Positions 7,867 through 14,808 of a DNA stretch of 15,752 nucleotides are shown here, in pieces (position 1 is the stretch's first letter; every line of letters begins with the position of its first letter). Under the pieces are notes generated by a model. It searched no databases and was not told the origin of the DNA. It worked only from the letters and a program-made list of their open reading frames with translations. This stretch comes from Flavobacteriaceae bacterium (lineage in GTDB: Bacteria; Bacteroidota; Bacteroidia; Flavobacteriales; Flavobacteriaceae). The translations under genes were made by a program, and so were the position numbers. The stretch covers positions 1 to 15,752 of the forward strand of contig JAESUF010000203.1 of NCBI GenBank assembly GCA_016763215.1. The letters run 5' to 3'.

Positions 7867-9963
7867 ATGAACCTAAACAAACCTCTTACCTATGTTAAAG
7901 GTGTTAGCAACATCTGGGCGAGTATGCTCTCATCGGAATTAGGATTGTCTCGATTGAATGATTTATTACACTTCTTTCCGTATAGATATATAGATAAAAC
8001 TAAGTTCTATAAAATAAATGAATTGGTAAATAACAGCTCAGAAGTACAAATAATAGGTCAAATAACTGAGTTAAGAACCGTAAATCAAAAGAAAGGAAGT
8101 CGATTAGTAGCTAAATTTAGAGATGATACCGGTGTTATGGAGCTCGTTTGGTTTCGTGGACATAAATGGTTGAAAGACGCTATAAAGGTAAATACACCTT
8201 ATATTATATATGGTAAGCTAAATCATTTCAAAGGAACTTTTTCTATTGTACACCCCGAAATGGATTTGTATACTGAAACACAAAGAAAATTGCAAAGTAA
8301 GTTACAACCCGTATATCCATCTACAGAAAAATTGACCAATAGTGGACTAAGTAATAAAATTTTCAGAGGATACCTACAAAATTTATTGCAACAGATCTTT
8401 GAAGGAATACAAGAAAGTCTATCGCCTGAATTACGAAATGAATATCAACTTTTAGGAAAAAGAGAAGCGTTATTGAATATTCATTTCCCAAGATCCCCAG
8501 AGTTATTAGCAAAAGCTCAATACCGATTAAAGTTTGAAGAATTCTTTTTTATTCAATTACAGTTAGTACGAAAGAAACTCCTTCGGAAAAACAAGATTAA
8601 GGGGTATGTCTTTGAACAAGTAGGAGCTATTTTTAATCAATTCTATAATCATCATTTACCTTTTGACTTAACGAATGCTCAAAAAAGAGTGTTGAAAGAA
8701 GTACGAAAAGATGTAGCCTCGAAAGCACATATGAATCGCCTTTTACAGGGTGATGTAGGTTCAGGGAAGACCATTGTAGCTTTATTATCGATGCTGCTTG
8801 CTATTGATAATGGTTTTCAAGCGACCATTATGGCACCAACAGAAATTTTAGCCATACAACATTACAATGCGATTCGTGAACTTTTAAAAGAGATGTCTAT
8901 TTCTGTGGAATTACTAACAGGATCTTCAAAAACAAAGAAAAGGAGAGAAATTCATGCAGCACTTGAAAACGGAAGCTTAAAAATATTGATTGGAACTCAC
9001 GCCATCCTAGAAGACAAAGTAAAGTTCCAAAACTTAGGAATTGCGATTATAGATGAGCAACATCGTTTTGGAGTTGCTCAACGCTCTAAAATGTGGAAGA
9101 AAAATGAATTACCACCTCATGTACTGGTCATGACTGCAACACCAATTCCTAGAACATTAGCAATGAGTGTTTATGGAGATTTAGATATCTCTGTTATAGA
9201 TGAGTTGCCTCCAGGGAGAAAAGAAGTAAAGACTGTACATCGATATGATAGCAATCGATTGTCTGTATTTCAATTTTTAAAAAAGGAGATTGCAAAAGGA
9301 AGGCAAGTGTATGTTGTGTATCCTTTAATACAAGAATCGGAAGCCATGGATTATAAAGATTTAATGGATGGTTATGAAAGTATATCCAGAGAGTTTCCAG
9401 TACCTACCTATCAAATTAGTATTGTACACGGGAAAATGAAAGCTGCTGACAAAGAATACGAGATGCAGCGTTTTGTAAAAGGGGAAACGCAAATTATGGT
9501 AGCGACTACGGTAATTGAAGTAGGCGTAAATGTACCCAACGCGAGTGTAATGATTATTGAAAGTGCAGAACGTTTTGGTTTAAGCCAGTTACATCAGTTA
9601 CGAGGTAGGGTAGGGCGTGGAGCAGATCAAAGCTATTGTGTTTTACTTTCGAGTTTTAAATTAACTTCCGAAGCAAAAACACGATTAAAAACAATGGTAG
9701 AAACTTCAGACGGATTTAAAATTGCTGAAGTCGACTTAAAATTACGAGGACCAGGGAATATAATGGGAACACAACAGAGTGGTGTTTTAAACCTACGAAT
9801 TGCTGATGTTGTAAAAGATACAGCCATTCTATATCAAGCAAGAAACGCTGCTATTGAGATCTTACAAGAAGACCCAAATCTATCCAAAGCAAAAAATAAC
9901 ATCATTCGGAAAACGTACACAGAACTGTCAAAAACAACAGGAGCTTGGTCTAATATTAGTTGA
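7867..9963 (+). CDS. recG: ATP-dependent DNA helicase RecG
   Basis: 698 aa, the usual length for RecG (E. coli 693). It remodels stalled replication forks and branch-migrates Holliday junctions. The N-terminal wedge/OB-fold region (~55-135) includes VAKFRDDTGVMELVWFRG. Helicase motifs are Walker A GDVGSGKT (295-302), APTEILA, GTHAI, DEQHRFG (396-402), MTATPIPRTLA, the RecG-typical IDELPPGR, ATTVIEVGVNVP, and motif VI QLHQLRGRVGRG. The C-terminal TRG region has LKLRGPGNIMGTQQSG. The ATG at 7867 begins MNLNKPLTYVKGV, the normal family start. No frameshift is seen. A weak TAAATTCG element lies at 7839-7846, without a good -33. A partial decayed copy of its 3' end sits at 10973-11053. Confidence 0.97.
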   Translation: MNLNKPLTYVKGVSNIWASMLSSELGLSRLNDLLHFFPYRYIDKTKFYKINELVNNSSEVQIIGQITELRTVNQKKGSRLVAKFRDDTGVMELVWFRGHKWLKDAIKVNTPYIIYGKLNHFKGTFSIVHPEMDLYTETQRKLQSKLQPVYPSTEKLTNSGLSNKIFRGYLQNLLQQIFEGIQESLSPELRNEYQLLGKREALLNIHFPRSPELLAKAQYRLKFEEFFFIQLQLVRKKLLRKNKIKGYVFEQVGAIFNQFYNHHLPFDLTNAQKRVLKEVRKDVASKAHMNRLLQGDVGSGKTIVALLSMLLAIDNGFQATIMAPTEILAIQHYNAIRELLKEMSISVELLTGSSKTKKRREIHAALENGSLKILIGTHAILEDKVKFQNLGIAIIDEQHRFGVAQRSKMWKKNELPPHVLVMTATPIPRTLAMSVYGDLDISVIDELPPGRKEVKTVHRYDSNRLSVFQFLKKEIAKGRQVYVVYPLIQESEAMDYKDLMDGYESISREFPVPTYQISIVHGKMKAADKEYEMQRFVKGETQIMVATTVIEVGVNVPNASVMIIESAERFGLSQLHQLRGRVGRGADQSYCVLLSSFKLTSEAKTRLKTMVETSDGFKIAEVDLKLRGPGNIMGTQQSGVLNLRIADVVKDTAILYQARNAAIEILQEDPNLSKAKNNIIRKTYTELSKTTGAWSNIS

Positions 9964-10287
9964 TAAATTATTGATTGCCATTTATTTAATATGTCAGTAG
10001 GTAGTGATTTATCATTTTTTTGTTGTAACTTCATAGACCGTCCCTATGACAGTTAATGATTATAGCTTTTTGGTTATAATTATATGAATTAACCCCATCC
10101 CCCGAGGGTGTATAGTTAAGATCCCCACATTATAATCTTATCTAATACACTATTACTTTTTTAGTTAATGTTTTTTAGCAGTTTCGTTAATTAATTTTTC
10201 TTTCAATAAAGGTAGATTTTCTTTGAATAGTGAATCTTTCTTTAGGGGAATACTATTAGTGTGTTTGGGTAATAAACCCTAAACATT
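9964..10287. other. Gene-free spacer between recG and the 185-aa gene
   Basis: 324 bases with no convincing gene. TGATAAAT (9961-9968) and ATTTATCA (10007-10014), followed by seven Ts, form a weak long-loop terminator candidate for recG. Other short inverted repeats are ATTATA/TATAAT near 10058-10078 and TAAGAT/ATCTTA near 10120. A small GC-rich patch around 10088-10107 stands out from the AT-rich surroundings. The longest tiny frame (ATG near 9991, 21 codons) has no support. This is the presumed first-copy intergenic sequence of the duplication proposed for this region. Confidence 0.4.
10263..10284 (+). repeat. Inverted repeat abutting the start codon at 10288
   Basis: GTTTGGGT / ACCCTAAAC, an imperfect stem with one bulged T and a short AATAA-type loop, ends three bases before the ATG. 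It could be an operator or a translation-controlling hairpin. The sequence alone does not decide. Confidence 0.35.
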
Positions 10288-10845
10288 ATGAAAGTAATAA
10301 TATTTGCTTTATGCATTTTATTTTTTTCGAACAATTTGTCGTCACAGGAAATGTTTTCTGTTGACTTTTTTGCTGACCCAAAAATGGCCATAAAAAAAGA
10401 TGGTCATGGAAATAATCCATTTACATTGGATTTATTAGTTAATTATTCTTTCCAATTTGAACAAAGAGCATTAGGTTACTATTCAATTGGACAGTCAGTG
10501 GAATATGCCGACCTGGATGCAGGAAAGTATATGAGATTCTCATTCATACAAGTAGGCTATACATTTAATAGATTTGTTACAGACAGACTTGAAACTACGA
10601 TAGCTTTAAATTATGGAATGATTAGGCGATGGTCTAAAGGATATACTAATTATGGAGGCAATTTTGATATTGCTTATGCCCTTACGAATGGATTAAAGGT
10701 AACATCACTTTTTCAACTAGTAAGGAGAGTAGATCTTGAAAATCCAGTAAAAAGAAATGCTATTTATAGATTTAGTATTTTTTTAGGATTAAAATTCAAT
10801 ATCTCAAAAGTTACTATGATTAAATCTTATTTACTAAACTGCTGA
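10288..10845 (+). CDS. Small exported beta-rich protein, probable outer-membrane barrel, unknown function
   Basis: 185 aa, not assigned to a named family. The N-terminus MKVIIFALCILFFSNNLSSQ is a signal peptide ending in SSQ, as in the other exported proteins of this window. The rest shows alternating strands rich in Phe, Tyr, Leu and Arg (FTLDLLVNYSFQFEQ, YMRFSFIQVGYTFNRF, LETTIALNYGMIRRW, YRFSIFLGLKFNIS), consistent with an eight-strand-type outer-membrane barrel. The final ~12 residues (KVTMIKSYLLNC) do not look like a barrel end, so the 3' end may be altered. It has its own strong terminator and no co-directional partner. It sits as an insertion between recG and the tag remnant, which suggests an accessory, perhaps acquired, gene. 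Confidence 0.65.
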   Translation: MKVIIFALCILFFSNNLSSQEMFSVDFFADPKMAIKKDGHGNNPFTLDLLVNYSFQFEQRALGYYSIGQSVEYADLDAGKYMRFSFIQVGYTFNRFVTDRLETTIALNYGMIRRWSKGYTNYGGNFDIAYALTNGLKVTSLFQLVRRVDLENPVKRNAIYRFSIFLGLKFNISKVTMIKSYLLNC

Positions 10846-10846
10846 T

Positions 10847-10880
10847 AAAAGAGCTCCTTCTTACGAATGGAGCTCTTTTT
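10847..10880 (+). terminator. Intrinsic terminator of the 185-aa gene
   Basis: AAAAGAGCTCC / GGAGCTCTTTT, an 11-bp perfect stem with an 11-base loop, followed by a T-run. It starts two bases after the stop codon. Confidence 0.88.
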
Positions 10881-10901
10881 ATATTTAAAGTAAATTATAA
10901 T

Positions 10902-10975
10902 TTATTGATTCTACTTTGGATTTGTTTTAAAATGACTTTATGAATAGGGTAATCATCCCAATGAGAATTAGGCAG
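10902..10975 (-). pseudogene. Decayed 3' fragment of a second tag gene copy (tag')
   Basis: About 47 bases from the stop inward match the 3' end of the intact tag gene with only a handful of differences. The encoded NPK-stop-NQ parallels NPKWNQ of Tag (TGG changed to TAG), and one base is lost just before it (ACG to CA). Further in, CLPNSHWDDYPIHKVILK aligns without gaps to YLKGSHDTNCHIHKVILK of the intact Tag and keeps the His of the Zn site, but has Tyr in place of its Cys. Only the last ~26 codons remain. The truncated side abuts the recG remnant. Confidence 0.75.
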
Positions 10976-11053
10976 ACATGAAATTTCGGAAGTCGATTTG
11001 AAATTACGCTGAATTATAAAAAAAACAACAAGAGCAAGGGCTACTATTAACTA
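10973..11053 (+). pseudogene. Decayed, internally deleted 3' fragment of recG (recG')
   Basis: GAAGTCGATTTGAAATTACG (10989-11008) matches recG 9727-9746 with two differences and encodes EVDLKLR as in RecG, followed by TGA. The flanking CAGAC...AAATT also parallels recG 9707-9726. After a gap of ~180 bases relative to recG, AAACAACAAGAGC..GG.CTA.TATTA (11023-11049) matches the last codons of recG (KTTGAWSNIS becomes KTTRARATIN). Both pieces are on the same strand and in order. This is less certain than the tag fragment because the matches are short and AT-rich. Confidence 0.55.
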
Positions 11054-11057
11054 ACCT

Positions 11058-11489
11058 TTAGAAAACCCATCGTACATTTAATCCGAAACTATCAACCCCA
11101 AAGTCAGTATTGTCTATCACTCGTAGATAAGGTCTCCAATCGACCCCTAATACCAATGGCGTATTTTTGAATCGATATTCAAGTCCTAGTTCTCCAGTAG
11201 TACCTAATTGGAAAGGGCTCCCTAGAAAAGCATAAGGGCCTAGACCAGCATACCAGTGTAATTCCTCATCTCCCAAAGGTTCGTAGATAAAATCCCATAC
11301 AAGATCGATCCCAATCCCATTTCCAAAAGAAACATCAGCATGGATTCTGTTATTCTCTCCCATCGATAGAACTGCATCGATAGCAACATTTCCTCCACTA
11401 ACATCCCCAAACCGAAGACCTAATTCTTGAGCATTGGAAGTGAAAATTGAAATAAAAAGGACGAATAGAATTAAACTGTTTTTTTTCAT
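11058..11489 (-). CDS. Small exported beta-barrel-like protein of unknown function
   Basis: 143 aa, ATG at 11489. The signal peptide MKKNSLILFVLFISIFTSNAQ is followed by a compact all-beta protein with Gly-rich turns (ELGLRFGDVSGGN, IHADVSFGNGIGIDLVWDF, LHWYAGLGPYAFLG, GELGLEYRF, LVLGVDWRPYLRV) and the terminal strand FGLNVRWVF, an aromatic-ending strand typical of outer-membrane barrels. About eight strands fit a small OmpA/OmpX-sized barrel. It lies 57 bases downstream of tag on the same strand and may be read from the tag promoter. Its stop is next to the recG remnant. No sequence kinship to the 185-aa protein is visible. The function is unknown. Confidence 0.72.
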   Translation of the reverse strand: MKKNSLILFVLFISIFTSNAQELGLRFGDVSGGNVAIDAVLSMGENNRIHADVSFGNGIGIDLVWDFIYEPLGDEELHWYAGLGPYAFLGSPFQLGTTGELGLEYRFKNTPLVLGVDWRPYLRVIDNTDFGVDSFGLNVRWVF

Positions 11490-11546
11490 AATGAATTATT
11501 TTTACCTTGGTTTACTAGTTCATAACGAAGGTATGTAGATAAAATT

Positions 11547-12098
11547 TTATTGATTCCACTTCGGATTCGTTTTTAATATGACTTTATGAATATGGCAATT
11601 AGTATCATGTGACCCCTTCAAGTATCCTGAACTCATTAAGAATTCATTTGTAATTTCTCCACCTGTGAATTTGAATGTCTTTTTAAAGAATTTCACCCAC
11701 TCGTCTTTGGTTTTTGGATGATGATGGTCTAACCAATTCTGAAATGAACCGAAATCTTTTTTGAGTTCTACAATGACTCCCGCATTGTGGATTGCCGCAT
11801 TTACTTTGAGTTTGTTACGAATAATGCCAGCATCATTCAGTAATCGAGCACGTTCCTTTTCATCATAGTTCGCGATGGTTTCAATATCAAAATTTGAGTA
11901 TGCCTTTCTGAAATTGTCTTGTTTAACAAGAATTGTGTTCCATGACAATCCAGCCTGATTAATTTCAAGAATCAATCGTCCGAATAATTCATTGTCAGAA
12001 TCAATAGGAAAACCATATTGAGTATCATGATAGATTTTATGTACGTTGTTCTCTTCTAAATTTTTGACGTAGTTGCAATAAGAATTAGTCTCTGCCAT
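11547..12098 (-). CDS. tag: DNA-3-methyladenine glycosylase I
   Basis: 183 aa from ATG at 12098 (E. coli Tag is 187). It removes 3-methyladenine from alkylated DNA to start base excision repair. Using this start, the Zn ligands are Cys8 (YCNYV), His24 (YHDTQYG) and His164/Cys168 (HDTNC), the HxxxC pair of the family. The base-binding segment LEINQAGLSW (44-53) holds the conserved Glu45 and Trp53, and DAGIIRNKLKVNA is the helix-hairpin-helix region. Frame-compatible sequence continues to a TTG at 12146, but the extra 16 residues are not Tag-like and that codon falls at the predicted transcription start, so the ATG is chosen. It is convergent toward recG across the accessory region. A 3'-end fragment of a second copy lies at 10902-10975. 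Confidence 0.95.
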   Translation of the reverse strand: MAETNSYCNYVKNLEENNVHKIYHDTQYGFPIDSDNELFGRLILEINQAGLSWNTILVKQDNFRKAYSNFDIETIANYDEKERARLLNDAGIIRNKLKVNAAIHNAGVIVELKKDFGSFQNWLDHHHPKTKDEWVKFFKKTFKFTGGEITNEFLMSSGYLKGSHDTNCHIHKVILKTNPKWNQ

Positions 12099-12147
12099 AG
12101 AAAAAATAGTTATGGGTGTTGTTTTACTGTATAAACTTCGTTTCAAA

Positions 12148-12181
12148 CAAAACTACAAAATAAAGGAGGTGAGACATCAAA
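12148..12181 (-). promoter_or_regulatory. Promoter of tag
   Basis: On the minus strand TTTG (12181-12178), a 22-base spacer and TAGTTTTG (12155-12148) give a perfect TAnnTTTG -7 box within the 17-23 spacing known for Flavobacterium. The predicted leader to ATG 12098 is about 43 bases. Confidence 0.6.
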
Positions 12182-12191
12182 AAATGGACAC

Positions 12192-12219
12192 AAAAAAAGG
12201 CCTACTAAAAGTAGACCTT
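12192..12219 (-). terminator. Intrinsic terminator of the DUF2911 gene
   Basis: On the minus strand AAGGTCTAC / GTAGGCCTT (9 bp, one G-U, five-base loop) is followed by seven Ts, 20 bases after the stop at 12240. It insulates the gene from the tag promoter immediately downstream. Confidence 0.82.
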
Positions 12220-12239
12220 CACCAAACCAAATACACCAA

Positions 12240-13343
12240 CTAATTGATGTCTTCTCCTTTTTCCAATTTAGCAATGTTTGCTTGTACTCTCCCTTTACTA
12301 GCAGCGTTGGGTGCATTCGCTAAGGCTTTCTTTAAATGCTTTATCGCATTCTTAAAGTCACCTTTAGCAGAATATCCTCTAGCCACTCCATAGTGAACTG
12401 GCCATGTGTTTTTGTTCTTTTTAGCATTGGTTTTAAATACCTCTAAAGCTTTGTCTTTTAATCCAAATCCGATTAATTGTCTACCATATTGGTGCATTTC
12501 CAGAATGCTAGCATTGGGCATATAAGAATCTAAAGCAGCAATAGCTTCACTTTGTTTCCCTAGTTTATTTAAAATACCCGCTTTGATATTGGTATTGTTA
12601 AATGTCTGTTGACTGAAAAACTGTCCAGCAATAGCACCGTTAACCCATTTTAGTGCCTCATTAAGATCTCCACCATTATTCATTGCATAAGCAGCCGCTT
12701 GTTCCCATGATTGGCGATTAAATCCAGGTTGATTCTGTAGTTTTTGGCGAATGTCATTTAAAACAACATTGGTTACATCTACTTCTATTTTAAAAGGAAA
12801 TTGTTTTTTCTCCCAGTTCAAAGAAGCCATAGTCGAAGTAGCGCTTACTTCATTAAACTCAAATGTTAATTGTTCTTTGTGAGGAATTGTTTTTGTAGCG
12901 ACTGTTATTTTTAAAGCATCTTTAGAGGGTTCGTAAAAAAGACTTCCCCAAGCAGTCGTATTCTTATTAAAAAGAAGGGTTGCAGTGTTGTCTTGGTTGA
13001 CAATAATATGAAGACTGTATTTTCCAGCCTTGATTTCTTTTCCTTCAATTTTTACATCATTTGTAAATTTAATAATGGTGTTCTCATTTGCTCCAGCTCT
13101 CCATGGTGCTGCTTTTGAGGTTCCAAAATTTAAATTGTTTAATCCATAAGGAACTACTTTCCCCCAGATTTCTCTTTTGCTAACACTAGGTCTAGAGTAT
13201 TTAACATATACATCGGTGATTCCTATTCGTTGAGAAACACTTGCCATCTGACTTCCTCTAGGTAGATTTAATTGCGAGAAAGCATTAAAACTAAGCGTAA
13301 GAAGTAAGGATAAAAAAAGAGTTGTTAGGTTGTTTTTTTTCAT
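12240..13343 (-). CDS. Exported DUF2911 domain protein with C-terminal TPR-like repeats
   Basis: 367 aa, ATG at 13343. The signal peptide MKKNNLTTLFLSLLLTLSFNAFSQ is followed by a DUF2911 domain (~30-185): SVSQRIGITDVYVKYSRPSVSKR, then the typical WRAGANENT, GKYSLHIIV, WGSLFYE and DALKITV. DUF2911 is common in Bacteroidota and has no known biochemical role. Residues ~205-360 are helical with TPR-like units (LGKQSEAIAALDSY, LKDKALEVFKTNA, KGDFKNAIKHLKKALANAP). The domain pairing suggests a periplasmic scaffold or binding protein, which is inference. It is flanked by its own terminator and a 99-base upstream gap that holds a palindrome, so it is probably monocistronic. Confidence 0.88.
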   Translation of the reverse strand: MKKNNLTTLFLSLLLTLSFNAFSQLNLPRGSQMASVSQRIGITDVYVKYSRPSVSKREIWGKVVPYGLNNLNFGTSKAAPWRAGANENTIIKFTNDVKIEGKEIKAGKYSLHIIVNQDNTATLLFNKNTTAWGSLFYEPSKDALKITVATKTIPHKEQLTFEFNEVSATSTMASLNWEKKQFPFKIEVDVTNVVLNDIRQKLQNQPGFNRQSWEQAAAYAMNNGGDLNEALKWVNGAIAGQFFSQQTFNNTNIKAGILNKLGKQSEAIAALDSYMPNASILEMHQYGRQLIGFGLKDKALEVFKTNAKKNKNTWPVHYGVARGYSAKGDFKNAIKHLKKALANAPNAASKGRVQANIAKLEKGEDIN

Positions 13344-13358
13344 GATGAAAAGGTTTAA

Positions 13359-13371
13359 TTGGTTGAACCAA
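13359..13371 (-). promoter_or_regulatory. Palindrome in the leader of the DUF2911 gene, possible operator
   Basis: TTGGTT-N-AACCAA, a perfect 6-bp inverted repeat with a one-base centre, starts 16 bases before the ATG. Its compact symmetry and position suit a dimeric regulator site. A canonical promoter was not found in the gap. No further copy was noticed elsewhere in the window, but no exhaustive scan was made. Confidence 0.35.
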
Positions 13372-13442
13372 CAAGGTACTTACATCAAAAAACGGAACTA
13401 GTTAAGGTCTTGTTAAACGTGAGAAATTTGAGGGTGAATTAA

Positions 13443-14662
13443 CTATTCTTTAAGAAGTTTTGTAACAAAACCTTCAAATTCTTTCTTGAAATCTAAATAC
13501 TTCTGACCTGTTGCAGGACCATTAAATCCAGTGTGAATTTTTCGAACAACCCCTTTCTTATCAATAAAAATACTTGTAGGATAAGAAATAATATGATTTA
13601 GCATAGGAAGTTTCTCTTGCGCTAATTTTTTATCGGCAGCATTTCCATACTGGGCTAATACAATTGGATATTCAATTCCAATCCTTTTTTGCAAACGATG
13701 AATACGGTCAAATGCTATTTTTTTTGTTTTTGCAACTTCAAATGCCAAAGCAACAAATTCAATTCCTTTCTCTTTATTTTCTTTGTAAAATTGAGTGTAA
13801 TATTTACTTTCATCCAAACAGTTAGGACACCAGGTTCCCATGATTTGTACAATCACTACTTTATTTTGAAAGCGTTTGTCTTTTAAAGAAATGAGGTTTC
13901 CATTGCTATCAGGAAATGAAAACTCTAATCCCGAATATCCCTCTTTTATATAGGTAAGTTCGTTTTCATCGGGAAGTTCATAAAAATTGTTTTTTTGGCA
14001 GTAAAAGGTTCTTTCCAATGGTTTCCAGAATAAAAGAATCCATCCAAACGATTCCCAGTAATTGTCCCGCTAAATAGAAATGCATGGGCGCCATCAAACG
14101 TAGAGAGTTGAAATGTATTTCCATTAACAACACCTTCTAAATAACGATAATCACCAGTTGTTGTTCTAAAAGTCCCCGTTATTTTATGTCCATTTTGTTT
14201 AAAAATTCCTTTCGCGATATAGCGATCTTCTTTAGAGTTTTCACTAAAAACAGTTTCCCAAACGCCACTTATATTGGTAGGTGTTTTATTCTCTTGAATT
14301 GCAAACCGAACGGCGTTGTTTTTTTCTGCTTTTACAGGAACAACTCGATCCAAACTTTCTTTTATATAACTTCCTTCAAAGCCATTCTCTGTAATTTTTG
14401 CAACAATATAGCCTTCAAAGATTGGAGTTTGAATATAAACTGAATCATTTTTATATGTAATTTCATCGACTTCAATTACTTCTTCCGCATTGAATAATTC
14501 TAAGGAATTCTTGGAGGTTACATTCATAATGAAAGGAAGTTCTTTAGCGTCTTGAACTTCTAAAACCACTCGATAAACTCCTTTTTCTAAGGAATTAATA
14601 GTTGCTTCTTTGCTACATGATAAAAGAGCTGCAATTAAAAACAATGACAGTATTTTTTTCAT
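13443..14662 (-). pseudogene. TlpA-like thioredoxin-fold lipoprotein, split by a one-base frameshift
   Basis: Two overlapping frames form one gene. The upstream frame (14662-13946, 238 aa) has a lipoprotein signal, MKKILSLFLIAALLSC (lipobox LLSC), and a beta-rich domain, and is correct to Ala222 (...HWKEPFTA). The downstream frame (13443-14018) supplies KNNFYELPDENELTY and then the TlpA/ResA thioredoxin domain with GTWCPNC (Cys279/Cys282 in a 406-residue corrected protein) and ISYPTSIFIDKKG, the cis-Pro region. The frames meet at a run of seven Ts (13990-13996), A7 on the coding strand; one extra A restores a continuous protein. TlpA-like lipoproteins reduce periplasmic disulfides, for example in cytochrome maturation. 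As written, the gene yields a lipoprotein without the redox domain. Sequence error, slippage or true decay are all possible. It is divergent from pheT. Confidence 0.82.
13990..13996 (-). other. Homopolymer frameshift site in the tlpA-like gene
   Basis: The coding strand reads GCC AAAAAAA CAATTTTTATG. With seven A residues the frame runs to TIFMNFPMKTNLPI and stops; with eight it reads KKNNFYELPDENE into the thioredoxin domain. The overlap of the two frames (13946-14018) brackets this run. Confidence 0.85.
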
Positions 14663-14712
14663 AAAAGATCAGTTAGCGTTTAGTTCGAAGAAGCGATAAG
14701 TAACTTACATCG

Positions 14713-14720
14713 CAAACTTA
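14713..14720 (-). promoter_or_regulatory. Candidate -7 element of the tlpA-like gene
   Basis: TAAGTTTG on the minus strand is a perfect TAnnTTTG match, 51 bases before the ATG at 14662. The nearest TTG is only 11 bases upstream, too close for a -33 box, so support is partial. Confidence 0.45.
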
Positions 14721-14775
14721 AGAATTATCTGCAAGTAAAATCCGCGAATTTCCCCATAAAAAAGTTTAAATTCTT

Positions 14776-14783
14776 TAAATTTG
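14776..14783 (+). promoter_or_regulatory. Candidate -7 element of pheT
   Basis: TAAATTTG, followed by CGG, is a perfect TAnnTTTG match 26 bases before the pheT ATG. No TTG at the expected -33 spacing is seen. Together with the element at 14713-14720 it marks a divergent promoter region. Confidence 0.5.
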
Positions 14784-14808
14784 CGGCTGAATCTAGAAAA
14801 AAGACTCG

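Noticed and set aside
9991..10056. A 21-codon frame in the recG spacer
   Set aside because: It is too short and has no signal, no start context and no recognisable similarity.
11547..12146. Tag with a 16-residue N-terminal extension from TTG 12146
   Set aside because: The extension is not Tag-like and the TTG sits at or before the predicted transcription start; ATG 12098 gives the family length.
13443..14018. A stand-alone cytoplasmic thioredoxin starting MERTFYCQK
   Set aside because: The apparent start lies inside the lipoprotein gene and the first nine residues are an out-of-frame reading of it. The TlpA domain normally follows the lipoprotein N-terminal domain.
13690..14443. Plus-strand frames of 65-85 codons within the tlpA-like gene
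   Set aside because: They are antisense shadows of a coherent lipoprotein/thioredoxin coding sequence, rich in Phe and Cys from reversed A-rich codons.
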